This document shows positions 49,449 through 58,075 of a DNA stretch of 64,000 nt, piece by piece. The translations under genes and the position numbers were made by a program. Each line of letters starts with the position of its first letter. Position 1 is the stretch's first letter. The notes under the pieces are model-generated. The model had not been told where the DNA came from. It did not search any database and saw only the letters and a list, made by a program, of their open reading frames with translations. The DNA is from Trueperaceae bacterium (lineage in GTDB: Bacteria; Deinococcota; Deinococci; Deinococcales; Trueperaceae). The DNA is taken from the NCBI GenBank assembly GCA_023954415.1, contig JAMLIB010000009.1:1-64000 (forward strand), in the 5' to 3' direction.

Positions 49449-50467
49449 GCCACCCTCACGCGCGGATCGAGGAACGCCTGACTGGCGTCGACGACGAGGT
49501 TGACCAGGACGTAGCCGGCGGCGCCGAACAGCGTCATGCCGAGGATGGCGGGGTAGTCAACGTTGAGGAACGACCTCACGGTGAACGAGCCGAGGCCGGG
49601 CCAGGCGTAGATGACCTCGACGTAGAACGTCCCGGTGAGCATGAACGCCATGGTGAGCCCGATGACGGTGAGCGTCGGACCGATGGCGTTGCGCAGCGCG
49701 AAGCGCCCGAGCACCCGCCTCTCGGCCACCCCGTAGGCGCGCGCAGTGCGGATGTAGTCCTGCGACAGCACCTCGAGCATGGCGGCGCGCGTCATGCGCG
49801 TCACGAGCCCGATCGGGTAGGCGGCCAACGTCACGGCCGGCAGCACGATGTGAGCCAACGCGTCGCGGAAGGCGGTGAGGTTGCCGGTCAGAAGCGTGTC
49901 GAGGAGGTTGAGCCCCGTGACGTTCGTGATGGGCGCCACGAACCGCAGGCCGGCGTCCACCCGTCCGGCGGACGGGAACCAGCCTAGGACGTGCACGAAA
50001 ACGAGTTGCAGGAGCAGGCCGAGCCAGAAGGCCGGCAAGGAGACCCCGATCACGGAGGTGACGCGCACGACGGCCTCGCCGAGGCTCCCGCGCAACCGGG
50101 TGGAGATGACTCCCAAGGGTACGCCTATGCCGACGGCCAGGACCATGGCGGCGAGCATCAGCTCCAGCGTGGCTGCGATGCGCGAGCCGAGCTCCTGCGT
50201 GACGGGCCGCTTGGTGGCGAGCGAGTTGCCCAGGTCGCCCCTGGCGAGCCCGCGCATGTACTGACCGTACTGCTCGACGATCGGCCGGTCGAAGCCGAAC
50301 CGCTTCTGGATGTCGGCGATCTCGGCGGGACGGGCTCGCGGCCCCAAGTACAAGGCGGCCGGATCGGACGGGATGATCCGTGTCAGGGCGAAGACGATCG
50401 TAGCCACCCCGGCGAGCACGAGGAGGGAGAACACGAGGCGACGGGTGATGAACTTGAGCAGTTCCAC
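49445..50467 (-). CDS. peptide/nickel-type ABC permease (DppB/OppB)
   Basis: 340 residues. N-terminal LLKFITRRLVFSLLVLAGVA, then PSDPAALYLGPRARP, the EAA-type loop DYIRTARAYGVAERRVLGRF and C-terminal ILGMTLFGAAGYVLVNLVVD mark DppB. It is the first intact gene of the operon; the binding-protein gene that should stand upstream survives only as a fragment (50565-50690). Confidence 0.92.
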   Translation of the reverse strand: MELLKFITRRLVFSLLVLAGVATIVFALTRIIPSDPAALYLGPRARPAEIADIQKRFGFDRPIVEQYGQYMRGLARGDLGNSLATKRPVTQELGSRIAATLELMLAAMVLAVGIGVPLGVISTRLRGSLGEAVVRVTSVIGVSLPAFWLGLLLQLVFVHVLGWFPSAGRVDAGLRFVAPITNVTGLNLLDTLLTGNLTAFRDALAHIVLPAVTLAAYPIGLVTRMTRAAMLEVLSQDYIRTARAYGVAERRVLGRFALRNAIGPTLTVIGLTMAFMLTGTFYVEVIYAWPGLGSFTVRSFLNVDYPAILGMTLFGAAGYVLVNLVVDASQAFLDPRVRVA

Positions 50468-50515
50468 GGGGTTCCAGTGAAGCCGGCGGCCGAGGGCGAC
50501 CGGGGCTAGTTCAGC

Positions 50516-50545
50516 GGCCTACCGCCGTGTGAACGGCGGTAGGCC
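50516..50545. terminator. 13-bp perfect hairpin between binding-protein remnant and dppB
   Basis: GGCCTACCGCCGT (50516-50528) and ACGGCGGTAGGCC (50533-50545) pair without mismatch around GTGA. Such hairpins between a binding-protein gene and its permease genes often protect the 3' end or partly stop transcription so the binding protein is made in excess. It is palindromic, so it may act on both strands. Confidence 0.65.
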
Positions 50546-50564
50546 TTGCTCTCGAGGCGGAGAG

Positions 50565-50690
50565 TCAATCCGCTAGGCGGATCGGGTAGAAGAACGTCGC
50601 GAACGGGTAGTTGATGTTGTACTCGAAACCGCTCAGGTACGTCGGGATGGCGTACCACGCGCCGGCGTCGAGGAAGTACAGAGGCGCGGC
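50565..50690 (-). pseudogene. 3' remnant of a DppA-type peptide-binding protein gene
   Basis: The minus strand reads FAAPLYFLDAGAWYAIPTYL then SGFEYNINYPFATFFYPIRL and a stop at 50565, which is the C-terminal end of family 5 extracellular solute-binding proteins (GFEYN-x-NYPF-x-TFFYP-x-RLA). Upstream of about 50690 the frame becomes unrelated text that belongs to the plus-strand regulator gene. Some 500 codons are missing. It stands right before dppB in the same direction, where dppA belongs. Confidence 0.75.
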
Positions 50691-50729
50691 GAAGCGCTGC
50701 ACCGCTGGCTGCTCCGGCTGGGCGAGGAG

Positions 50730-52739
50730 GTGGAAGCCTCCCCCGAGCTGCGTCTGCTGTTGGGACGGGTGCTCAGGCAGCGCGGCAAGCTGCATGAGGC
50801 CAGCGCGGTGCTGAGGCGCGTGGGGGAGACGCGCGCCTCACCGTCCACGGGCGCGGCGCTCACGGAGCTGGCCATCATCGCGCGCTCCCAAGGCGATTAC
50901 CGCCGCGGTGCGGAGTGGGCGCGGCAGGCGGTCGCCGCGGCCGGTGCCGGCACGGCGGCGACGGAGGCGCGCGCGACCGCGCTGATGGAGCTCGCGCGCT
51001 GCCGGTGCCACGCGGAAGGGATGCTCGTAGGGCGCCAAGTGGCCGAGGAGGCCGTCGAGGAGTTGGCGTCCGCCCCCCGGCCAGGCGTCGACAGGCGGCT
51101 CAGGGCGTCGATGCTCGGCTCGCTCGGGCAGATCTGCTGGTGGCAGGGCGATGTCGCCGCCGCCGTGGGGTACCTGGAGGAGGCGTTGGCCGACCTAGAC
51201 GACGTCGGCGGCCTGCGCGCCGCCGACGGTCTGCACGCCGCGGAGGTACGCCTCGCCCTCGCCAGCCCGACCCTCTACACGCACGACCACCGGGTGGCGC
51301 GGCGCCACGCCGAGCAGGCGCTGGCCACCTTCCAGCGGCACGAGGCCAAGGAGCGCATCCCGGCCGCGTACGCGGTGCTCGGCAACGTCTACACGCGCGC
51401 CGGCGAGCTGGACCGCGCCGAGGCGCTCCTGCGCTCGGCTATCGCCCTGGCCGACGAGATCGACGGCGCCAGCTACGACCGCGTCATGGCCGCCGGTTAC
51501 CTCGCGCACGTGCTGGAGCTCCAGGGCCGCCTGGCGGAGTCGGCGCAGGTGGCGAGCGAGGCGCTGTGGGCGTTCGACGGCGGGCCCGTCGGCTACGAGG
51601 TCTACGTCTGCCGCAGCGTGCTGGCCGACACGCACCTGAGCGCGGGCCGGTTGGACGAGGCGAAGCGCATCTACGAGGAGTTGGTCGAGATCGGCGAGGA
51701 GCGGCAGTACCGGATCCCGCTCGCGCTCGTGTACTTCGGCCTCGCCTACATCGCGCTCGAGCGGGGCGAGTCCGCCGGCGTCGCCCAGGCCGAGCGCGCG
51801 TTCGGCATGCTGGCCCCCAGCCACGCCTGGCGTCTCGTGGTCGACCAGGGGCAGCGCGCGGAGCGCGTGCTGGCCGCCGTCGGACCCGACCGGCCGTTCG
51901 ACCCATTCGTCGAGCGGGTGACGGCCGCGCTGGGAAAGCGGCGCGTCGGGGACGGGGCGGCGACGGCGCACGTCGAGGGTGACGATGTCGGCCATGCGGA
52001 CGTGGAGGTCCAGTTCCTCGGCGAGCTGCGTGTGCTCGTCAACGGCGAGGCGCTGCCGGCGCGGGCCTTCACCTCCGGCAAGGCGCGCGACCTACTCGCT
52101 TACCTGGTGGCGCGCAGGGACGAGACCGTCACCCTGGAGGGGGCGCTGGCCGACCTATGGCCGGACGAGCCGACAAGGGCGAAGACCGCCCTGCATACGG
52201 CCCTCTACCGCCTGAGGAAGGCGCTCCAGCGCGGTCCGGAGGACACTACGCGCTTCGTGCTCGTCGAGGCGGGCCGCTACCGGCTGGACACTGCGCGCTT
52301 CGACGTCGACGTGGACCGCTTCGAGAGCCTCGCTTCCCAGGCGCGCGAGGCGCCGGTCGCCAGGCAGATAGACCTGCTCAGCCAGGCCGTCGCCATGGTG
52401 CGGGGCGAGATCCTCGCGGGGCTCGACTACGCGTGGGTCACCCCCCTGCGCATGCGCCTGACCGAAGCGGTCGCCAACGCCCTGCACCGGCTCGGCGAGC
52501 TCCTCCTAGCCACGGGGCGGGCGCAGGAAGCGCGCGGCGTTGCCTCGCGCTACGCGCAGCTCGATCCGCTCGACGAACGCGCCCACCTGCTCTCCATGCG
52601 CGCGCAGAAGGCGCTCGGTGACCTGATCGGCGTCGAGCAGACCTACCGGCGGTTGGTCGAGCTGCTCAGGTCCGAGTTGGGGGTGCAGCCGACCGCCGAG
52701 ACGGAACGGCAGTACCGAGACCTGCTGACGCGCTCATAG
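50730..52739 (+). CDS. SARP/BTAD-type transcriptional regulator, N-terminally truncated
   Basis: 669 residues from GTG 50730. Residues 1-410 are TPR-like helical repeats; residues about 425-515 are an OmpR-type winged DNA-binding domain (VQFLGELRVLVNGEALPARA, TALHTALYRLRKALQRG) and 530-665 the bacterial transcriptional activation domain. Regulators with this order normally also have an N-terminal NB-ARC/AAA ATPase of 300-400 residues with a Walker A motif; it is absent. Coding-like text (EALHRWLLRLGEEVEASPEL) continues upstream of the listed start to about 50690, then breaks at the peptide-binding-protein remnant. So the gene has lost its 5' part; whether it is still expressed is unclear. Confidence 0.78.
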   Translation: MEASPELRLLLGRVLRQRGKLHEASAVLRRVGETRASPSTGAALTELAIIARSQGDYRRGAEWARQAVAAAGAGTAATEARATALMELARCRCHAEGMLVGRQVAEEAVEELASAPRPGVDRRLRASMLGSLGQICWWQGDVAAAVGYLEEALADLDDVGGLRAADGLHAAEVRLALASPTLYTHDHRVARRHAEQALATFQRHEAKERIPAAYAVLGNVYTRAGELDRAEALLRSAIALADEIDGASYDRVMAAGYLAHVLELQGRLAESAQVASEALWAFDGGPVGYEVYVCRSVLADTHLSAGRLDEAKRIYEELVEIGEERQYRIPLALVYFGLAYIALERGESAGVAQAERAFGMLAPSHAWRLVVDQGQRAERVLAAVGPDRPFDPFVERVTAALGKRRVGDGAATAHVEGDDVGHADVEVQFLGELRVLVNGEALPARAFTSGKARDLLAYLVARRDETVTLEGALADLWPDEPTRAKTALHTALYRLRKALQRGPEDTTRFVLVEAGRYRLDTARFDVDVDRFESLASQAREAPVARQIDLLSQAVAMVRGEILAGLDYAWVTPLRMRLTEAVANALHRLGELLLATGRAQEARGVASRYAQLDPLDERAHLLSMRAQKALGDLIGVEQTYRRLVELLRSELGVQPTAETERQYRDLLTRS

Positions 52740-53540
52740 CTCCAGAACGGCGTCGAGCCCCCTATGCAGACCGGTCAGCGCGCCGACCTTGCGGATGGCA
52801 AGGAGCGCGCCGTCCACGTACGGCTCGGCGGAGGCCCCGGCATCGTGGCGGATGGTGAGACGCTGGTCGGGCAGGCCGAACACGACCTCCGCACCCAGCC
52901 GATAGCCGGGCAGGCGCACGGCGTGCACCTGCGCCCCACCCAGGGTCGCGCCGCGCGCGGCGCGCTCCCCGACGGTCTCGGCGATCGGGACCTCGAGCTC
53001 CTGCTCGCCCACGGCGCCCAGCCGGCTGGCGAGCTCCCGCGCCGTACCGCTCGGCGCGTCGCGCTTGCCGGCGCTCGCGTAGTCGATGATCTCCCAGTGC
53101 GGGATGTGCTTGGCTGCGGCTTCGGCGAACTTGAGGAGCAGGACGACCGTGAGGGCGAAGTTGCCGCATGCGAGCACGCCCCTGCCCGCCTGCCTGGCCG
53201 CAACGTCGATGTCGGCGTAGTCGTGATCCGTCAGCCCCGAAGTGCCGACCACCACGTAGGCGCCGTGGCGTAGGGCGGCGAGGACGTTGGCCTTGGCGAC
53301 CTGAGGCTTCGTGTACTCGACGAACACGTCGCACGGCCGCGCGTCCAGCGCCTCCTCGGCCGTGGCGAACACCGGGGCGGTCAGGGTCTGGTCACCGAGC
53401 GCCGCTCCCACCGGTCCGCCTGCCGCGGAGCGCGACACGGCGGAGACGAGCTCCAGGTCCGTGGTCGCGGCCACGCCCCATGAGAGGGCGGAACCGGCCC
53501 AACCCGTCGCCCCCGCGATGCACACCTTCAGTCTGGTCAT
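52734..53540 (-). CDS. dapB: 4-hydroxy-tetrahydrodipicolinate reductase (DapB)
   Basis: 268 residues. The nucleotide-binding start VCIAGATGWAGSALSWGV, the VEYTKPQVAKANV segment, VVVGTSGLTDHDYAD, ACGNFALTVVLLLKFA and GKRDAPSGTA (158-167) follow DapB order. It reduces the dipicolinate precursor in lysine and diaminopimelate synthesis. The catalytic E-x-HH motif normally seen just before GKxDxPSGTA is replaced by IIDYASAGK, so the two catalytic histidines are missing. The substrate may therefore differ from the standard one. It overlaps the convergent regulator gene by six bases. Confidence 0.78.
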   Translation of the reverse strand: MTRLKVCIAGATGWAGSALSWGVAATTDLELVSAVSRSAAGGPVGAALGDQTLTAPVFATAEEALDARPCDVFVEYTKPQVAKANVLAALRHGAYVVVGTSGLTDHDYADIDVAARQAGRGVLACGNFALTVVLLLKFAEAAAKHIPHWEIIDYASAGKRDAPSGTARELASRLGAVGEQELEVPIAETVGERAARGATLGGAQVHAVRLPGYRLGAEVVFGLPDQRLTIRHDAGASAEPYVDGALLAIRKVGALTGLHRGLDAVLEL

Positions 53541-53550
53541 GCCCGCCAGG

Positions 53551-54795
53551 CTACCGCGGGGCCGGGTGCGCTCGGCCGACGGACGACGCCAACTCGCCCG
53601 CCAGGGTGCCGACGGGCTCGACCTCGACGTCGGAGAGCGTCAACCAGTCGGCCATGGTCCGTAGCTCGCTCGCCAGGGCTTCGGCGACGGCTCCGGGGGC
53701 GCGCCGCTTGGCGCCGGGTGCCGGCGCCTCCTCCGCCCAGGCGGCTTTCACGACGAGGGCGCCCGCCTTGCGGTCGGCCTTCAGGTCCACGCGCCCGACC
53801 ATCTGGTCGCCGAGCAGGAACGGGAGCGTGTAGTAGCCGTACTTGCGCTTCGGGGCCGGCGTGTAGATCTCGATGCGGTACTCCATGCCGAACATCCGTT
53901 CGAGCCTGTCGCGGTACCAGCACGCCGGGTCGAAGGGGGAGAGGAGCGCGGCGCCCGTCGCGCGGCCGGGGTCCAGCGCTACGGAGGCCAGGAGGGCGGG
54001 CTCCTTCCACCCCTCCACGCGCACCCAGCGCGCGAGCCCGCGCTCGACCGCCGAGGCGGCCAGCGGTTTGGCGACGGTCGGCTTGATGCGGAAGTGGTCG
54101 CCGAGGTCGCCGACCGTGCCGATCCAGTCGGCGCGGAGCGCGCGGTCGAAGAGCTCCTGCAGGGCCTGCAGTTTCGGCAGGCCCGGCGCGTGGGCGGCGT
54201 CTCCCCACACGTGCGCGGGGGTGGCGTACAGCCTCTGGAAGTTCGGCCGCCCGGCCACGGCGGCCCTGCCGGTCATGAACAGATACTCCAGGGCGTCCTT
54301 CGTGGCGCTCCAGTCCCACCAGCTCCCGCGGTTGCGGCGCGGCTCCTCCTCGAGGTGGGCGAGGTCGGCGCTCGTCAACGGCCCCTTCTCGTGCAGTTCG
54401 CGCTCTACCGCGGCGATGAGCTCCCAGCGGCCGTCCTTCTGCGCCTTCTCTAAGTAGCGGCGCCACCGCTCGTCGAAGTGCTCCATGCGGTGGCGCAGCG
54501 CCGGCAGGAGGTCGCGCGGCATGACGGACGCCTCGTGACCCCAGTGCTCGAACGTCTCGCCGGACGACCAGAGGTACTCGTCGAGCTTGGCCGTGTCGTA
54601 AGCGCCGTGACGCGAGTAGAGGGGTAGGTAGTGAGCGCGCGCCAGGACGTTCACGCTGTCGAGCTGCAGCACGCCCTGGCGGTTCAAGTAGTCGCGCATG
54701 CGCTTCCGGCTGGCGGGGCCTGAGCGCTTGCGCGCCAGGCCTTGGGCGGCGAGGAAGATGCGCCTCGCCTCGGCTGCGGTCAGCTTCTCGGTCAC
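53551..54795 (-). CDS. YcaQ/AlkX-like winged-helix DNA glycosylase
   Basis: 414 residues of the HTH_42/YcaQ family. Visible are LTAAEARRIFLAAQGLARKR, the active-site QLDSVNVLARAHYLPLYSRH (Q-x-D motif), SSGETFEHWGHEASVMP, RGSWWDWSATKDALEYLFM, LARWVRVEGWKEPAL and FDPACWYRDRLERMFGMEYR then PKRKYGYYTLPFLLGD. E. coli YcaQ unhooks interstrand DNA crosslinks and some alkylated bases. The gene is followed 10 bases on by dapB. Confidence 0.9.
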   Translation of the reverse strand: MTEKLTAAEARRIFLAAQGLARKRSGPASRKRMRDYLNRQGVLQLDSVNVLARAHYLPLYSRHGAYDTAKLDEYLWSSGETFEHWGHEASVMPRDLLPALRHRMEHFDERWRRYLEKAQKDGRWELIAAVERELHEKGPLTSADLAHLEEEPRRNRGSWWDWSATKDALEYLFMTGRAAVAGRPNFQRLYATPAHVWGDAAHAPGLPKLQALQELFDRALRADWIGTVGDLGDHFRIKPTVAKPLAASAVERGLARWVRVEGWKEPALLASVALDPGRATGAALLSPFDPACWYRDRLERMFGMEYRIEIYTPAPKRKYGYYTLPFLLGDQMVGRVDLKADRKAGALVVKAAWAEEAPAPGAKRRAPGAVAEALASELRTMADWLTLSDVEVEPVGTLAGELASSVGRAHPAPR

Positions 54796-54868
54796 GGGCC
54801 TAGGCTAACGCGGCGCGCTCCGGCCGCGCGGTTCGGCGGCGGGTCGTTCGCCCGGGTGGCCGCGCTCA

Positions 54869-54910
54869 GGTGGGTGCGCCCGGGTGGGTGCGCCCCGGTG
54901 GGTGCGCCCG
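54869..54910. repeat. three tandem 14-bp GC-rich repeats
   Basis: GGTGGGTGCGCCC recurs at 54869, 54883 and 54897 with an exact 14-base period, in the 188-base space upstream of the MFS gene. The number of units could vary between strains. The repeat lies before the likely promoter and may have no function. Confidence 0.7.
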
Positions 54911-54983
54911 GATGTGCGGTGAAGGAGCGCCCGCCGGCCCGAGCGGGACGGTCCACTCCCGCGGTCCGCTACATTGGGTGAAC

Positions 54984-56333
54984 ATGCTCGGTACCCGTTC
55001 ACTCCCCAGGGCTTTGCGTCCGTTCGAGACGGGCCAGTACCGCTTGCTCGCCGGCGCCCTGGTGGCGTCGCTCTTCGGCTCGGGCGTGTGGGCGGTCGCC
55101 ATGGTCTGGGAGGTCATCGCCCTGGGCGGCGGGCCCACCCAGCTCTCCGCCGTCGCCGCGGCCGGGGCGGTCGGCATCCTCGGCGCCGTGCTCATCGGCG
55201 GCGCCGTCGCGGACCGCGTGCCCCAGAAGCGCATCCTCTTCACGGTCGAGTTCTGCAAGTCGCTCGTCGTCGGCACCGTGGCCGTGCTCGCCCTGACCGG
55301 CAACCTCGAGGTCCGCTACCTCGTCGTGGCGGCGCTCGTCCTCGGTGTGGCCGACGCGTTCTTCTACCCGGCCTACTCCGCCCTGCTGCCCGCCATCCTG
55401 CCGCCGCAGCAGCTGCTGGCCGCCAACGGGCTCGAGGGCATGTTGCGCCCCGCGATCCAGGCGGCCGGCGGGCCGGCGCTCGCCGGGGTGCTCATAGCCG
55501 TCAGCTCACCGGCCCACGCCCTCCTCGGCGTGGCGCTCTTCCAGCTCCTGGCCGCCGTCGGGCTCCTCTCGCTCAAGCGGACGTCCGTCCGGCGTGACGT
55601 CGCCTCAGGCGGCAACCCGCTCGTCGCGGCTCTGACGGACATCCGCGACGGCCTCCTGTACATGGTCAGGACCCCGTGGATCCTGGCGACCCTGCTCTTC
55701 GCGTGCGTCATGCTGCTCGTCATCATGGGACCCATCCAGGTCCTCCTGCCGTTCATCGTGCAGGGCCGCCTCGGCGGCGACGCAGGGGCGTTCGCGGCCA
55801 CGCTGGCCGCGTACGGGGTGGGCGGCGGGGTGGGCTCGCTGCTCATGGCCTCCTGGCGGCTGCCGCGCCGGTACCTCACGGTCATGGTGCTCCTCTGGGG
55901 CCTCGGGAGCCTGCCCCTCCTCGTGGTCGGCTTCGTGACGAGCCTCTGGCCCCTCCTCGCGACGATGTTCGTGATCGGGGCGGTGACGTCCGGCGCCAAC
56001 GTCATCTGGGGCACGTTGCTCCAGCGCAGGGTGCCGCCGGAGCTGCTCGGCCGCGTCTCGAGCCTCGACTTCTTCGTCTCCCTCGCGCTGATGCCCGTCT
56101 CGATGGCGCTCGCCGGCCCCGTCGGCGAACGCCTCGGCATGACCACTACGTTCGCCGTGGCGGCGTTGGTGCCGCCCGTGCTGGCCGTGATCGCCATCTT
56201 CGCGGCCCGCATGCCTCAGGACGAGTTGGCGCATCCGGTGCATGACGCGCACCCGCCTGGCCACGCCTTGGCGCAACTGGCCGACGAGGCCCTCGGCGTC
56301 TCCGGTGAGCTCCAGGAGGACCAGGGCCCCTAG
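54984..56333 (+). CDS. MFS transporter
   Basis: 449 residues from ATG 54984: about 12 helices, the MFS loop IGGAVADRVPQKRILFTVEF and a second-half loop (WRLPRRYLTVMVLLWGLGSL). The pattern PFETGQYRLLAGALVASLFG and AANGLEGMLRPAIQAAGGPA is typical of the MFS_3/DUF894 group of drug or enterobactin-type exporters. Substrate unknown. A hydrophilic C-terminal tail (HPVHDAHPPGHALAQL) follows. TACATT (54970-54975) lies eight bases before the ATG and there is no Shine-Dalgarno, so the message is probably leaderless. GTG 54978 is an alternative start. Confidence 0.85.
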   Translation: MLGTRSLPRALRPFETGQYRLLAGALVASLFGSGVWAVAMVWEVIALGGGPTQLSAVAAAGAVGILGAVLIGGAVADRVPQKRILFTVEFCKSLVVGTVAVLALTGNLEVRYLVVAALVLGVADAFFYPAYSALLPAILPPQQLLAANGLEGMLRPAIQAAGGPALAGVLIAVSSPAHALLGVALFQLLAAVGLLSLKRTSVRRDVASGGNPLVAALTDIRDGLLYMVRTPWILATLLFACVMLLVIMGPIQVLLPFIVQGRLGGDAGAFAATLAAYGVGGGVGSLLMASWRLPRRYLTVMVLLWGLGSLPLLVVGFVTSLWPLLATMFVIGAVTSGANVIWGTLLQRRVPPELLGRVSSLDFFVSLALMPVSMALAGPVGERLGMTTTFAVAALVPPVLAVIAIFAARMPQDELAHPVHDAHPPGHALAQLADEALGVSGELQEDQGP

Positions 56334-56439
56334 GGTCGGCTGGCGGCGCCTTCGCTAGGTACGCGGGATGTCGCCCGGTTCCGCGCGTGCGCCGGAGGCT
56401 GGGGTTCGGTAGTCCACGACACGTGAGCGTTTCCTTCGC

Positions 56440-56463
56440 TGATAATAATTAGGAGTCCTAATT
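56440..56463 (+). promoter_or_regulatory. extended -10 promoter followed by a perfect 17-bp palindrome (candidate MarR operator)
   Basis: TGATAATAAT (56440-56449) is an extended -10 type element in an AT-rich patch. The perfect inverted repeat AATTAGGA-G-TCCTAATT (56447-56463) overlaps its end and finishes just before the GGAGG ribosome site of the next gene. A protein bound there would block transcription. The MarR-type regulator gene lies second in this operon, so autoregulation is likely. Confidence 0.75.
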
Positions 56464-56477
56464 GATTGGAGGACTCC

Positions 56478-57230
56478 ATGCCCACATCCGTCCGTTCGTC
56501 CCTGACCGCCAAGTCGCTACTGCTGGCGTTCCTGCTCGTGGTCGCAGGCCCTGCGGCCGCCCAGGTCGCCCCGGAGCCCCTGGCCATGACGCCCGACCTA
56601 GACCTGCAAACGGCGTCTGTGACGTACCTCGAGGACCTGGACCTGCTCGTGTTCGAGGTCGAGGTGGCCGGCGCCGCGGGGGGAACGACACCGGCGGCCC
56701 GCGGGCAGGTCGACGGCGCGCCCGTCCTCGCCTACGCCTTCCCGACGACGCTGCCTGCGACCGCGGTCGGCTTCGGCGCCGTGGACGGCGTGCTCACGTT
56801 GGCCGTCACCGTCCACCCGGACTTCGACGACACCCCGTTGTGGGACGAGGACGGCGACTACGACTACGCCAACGACGGCTGGGTCTTCCACACCCACTGG
56901 GTCGTGCTGGCGCCGGACGACCGCGTGGCCGGCGGGTTGTCGGCCGTCGAGTTCGAGCCCGGTTCCGGCGCTACGCTCCCGCCGACCAACGCAGGTATGC
57001 CCATGTACCTCGACTCGCCGGGGTTCTCGGTAGTCGTCGACGGCCCGCACCTGCGCGTCCTCGTGCCGGCGCAGAGGGTGAGGGGGCGGACCGAGTTCGG
57101 CTTCGACGCCGTGGCCGCCTACCTGCAAGTGAACACGAGCGACGAAGGCCGGCCCATGCTCGGCGTGTACGCCGTGTACGACGTGCTCTCCGGCGACCTC
57201 AGCCTGCCGTACCAGGTCACCGTCCGCTGA
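56478..57230 (+). CDS. secreted protein, unknown, MarR-linked
   Basis: 250 residues with a signal peptide (TAKSLLLAFLLVVAGPAAAQ) and a beta-rich mature part. YLEDLDLLVFEVEVAGAAGG, YAFPTTLPATAVGFGAVDGV and a conserved-looking acid and His patch (HPDFDDTPLWDEDGDYDYAN, DGWVFHTHWVVLAPDD) could bind metal. No family name comes to mind. GGAGG (56468-56472) stands five bases before ATG 56478. The MarR regulator gene follows after 43 bases, so both share the palindromic promoter. Confidence 0.68.
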   Translation: MPTSVRSSLTAKSLLLAFLLVVAGPAAAQVAPEPLAMTPDLDLQTASVTYLEDLDLLVFEVEVAGAAGGTTPAARGQVDGAPVLAYAFPTTLPATAVGFGAVDGVLTLAVTVHPDFDDTPLWDEDGDYDYANDGWVFHTHWVVLAPDDRVAGGLSAVEFEPGSGATLPPTNAGMPMYLDSPGFSVVVDGPHLRVLVPAQRVRGRTEFGFDAVAAYLQVNTSDEGRPMLGVYAVYDVLSGDLSLPYQVTVR

Positions 57231-57273
57231 GCTTGGGCGCGGGTCAGGGGGTAGAGGTACCATCACGACGACG

Positions 57274-57897
57274 GTGCCCGGAACCTTCGACCTGGATGAC
57301 CAGCACTCGGACCTGAACGCCAAGGTCGTCGCGGCCCTCGAGCGCCTCGGCACGGCCCTGCGTGGGCTGCTGCGCGCCGAGGCGAGGAAGCACGGCCTCA
57401 GCCCCATCCAACTGCAACTACTCATCCAGATCGGCCAGCGCGCCGCCGACGAGCAGGTCGGCGCGCTGGCCGAACGCTTCGACGTGACCGCCCCGACGGT
57501 GAGCGACGCCGTCGCGTCGCTGACGGCGAAAGGGCTCGTGGAGCGCCGCGCGGGCCAGGACCGCCGCACCGTGCTGCTCGCGCTGACGGAGCGGGGAGAG
57601 GGCGTGAAGCGCGCCGCGGAAGGGTGGGCCGACGGCGTGACGAGGCACGTGGCCGACCTCGCCCCCGCGGTGCGTTACGCCGTCTTCGACGGGCTCACGG
57701 CGCTGATCGAACGGCTGCATGACGACGGGGTCGTGACAGTGGCGCGAATGTGCCGGACCTGCCGGTTCCTGCGTGGGGGAAGCGCGCTCCAGGAAGCTAC
57801 CTTCGCCGGGTCGGCACCGTACTGGTGTGCGCTCCTCGAGATCCCGCTACGGAACGAGGACCTGCGCGTCGACTGCCCCGAGCACCGACCGAGATAG
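57274..57897 (+). CDS. MarR family regulator with cysteine-rich C-terminal extension
   Basis: 207 residues. Residues 1-145 are a MarR winged helix: KHGLSPIQLQLLIQIGQRAA, FDVTAPTVSDAVASLTAKGL and VERRAGQDRRTVLLALTERG. After that an unusual C-terminal extension carries MCRTCRFLRGG, YWCALLEIPL and LRVDCPEHRPR, a C-x2-C...C...C-P-E-H arrangement suited to bind zinc or an iron-sulfur cluster as a redox or metal sensor. GTG 57274 is used as start. It probably regulates its own operon through the palindrome at 56447-56463. Confidence 0.82.
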   Translation: MPGTFDLDDQHSDLNAKVVAALERLGTALRGLLRAEARKHGLSPIQLQLLIQIGQRAADEQVGALAERFDVTAPTVSDAVASLTAKGLVERRAGQDRRTVLLALTERGEGVKRAAEGWADGVTRHVADLAPAVRYAVFDGLTALIERLHDDGVVTVARMCRTCRFLRGGSALQEATFAGSAPYWCALLEIPLRNEDLRVDCPEHRPR

Positions 57898-58075
57898 AGG
57901 CGGTCCGGTCCGCGACGGTGGCGTCGCGGGCCGCTGTCTTGCGTGGCCGCCGCGACGGGTCGTCGTGTCGACCAGCGTGCCTCGCGGCTTTCCGTCTTGC
58001 TACAGTCGGGTGTTTGAAGCGCCAACGCCGCGGCCCCATGCTTCGGGTGCTCGGCGGGAACGGAAGGGGAACCAC

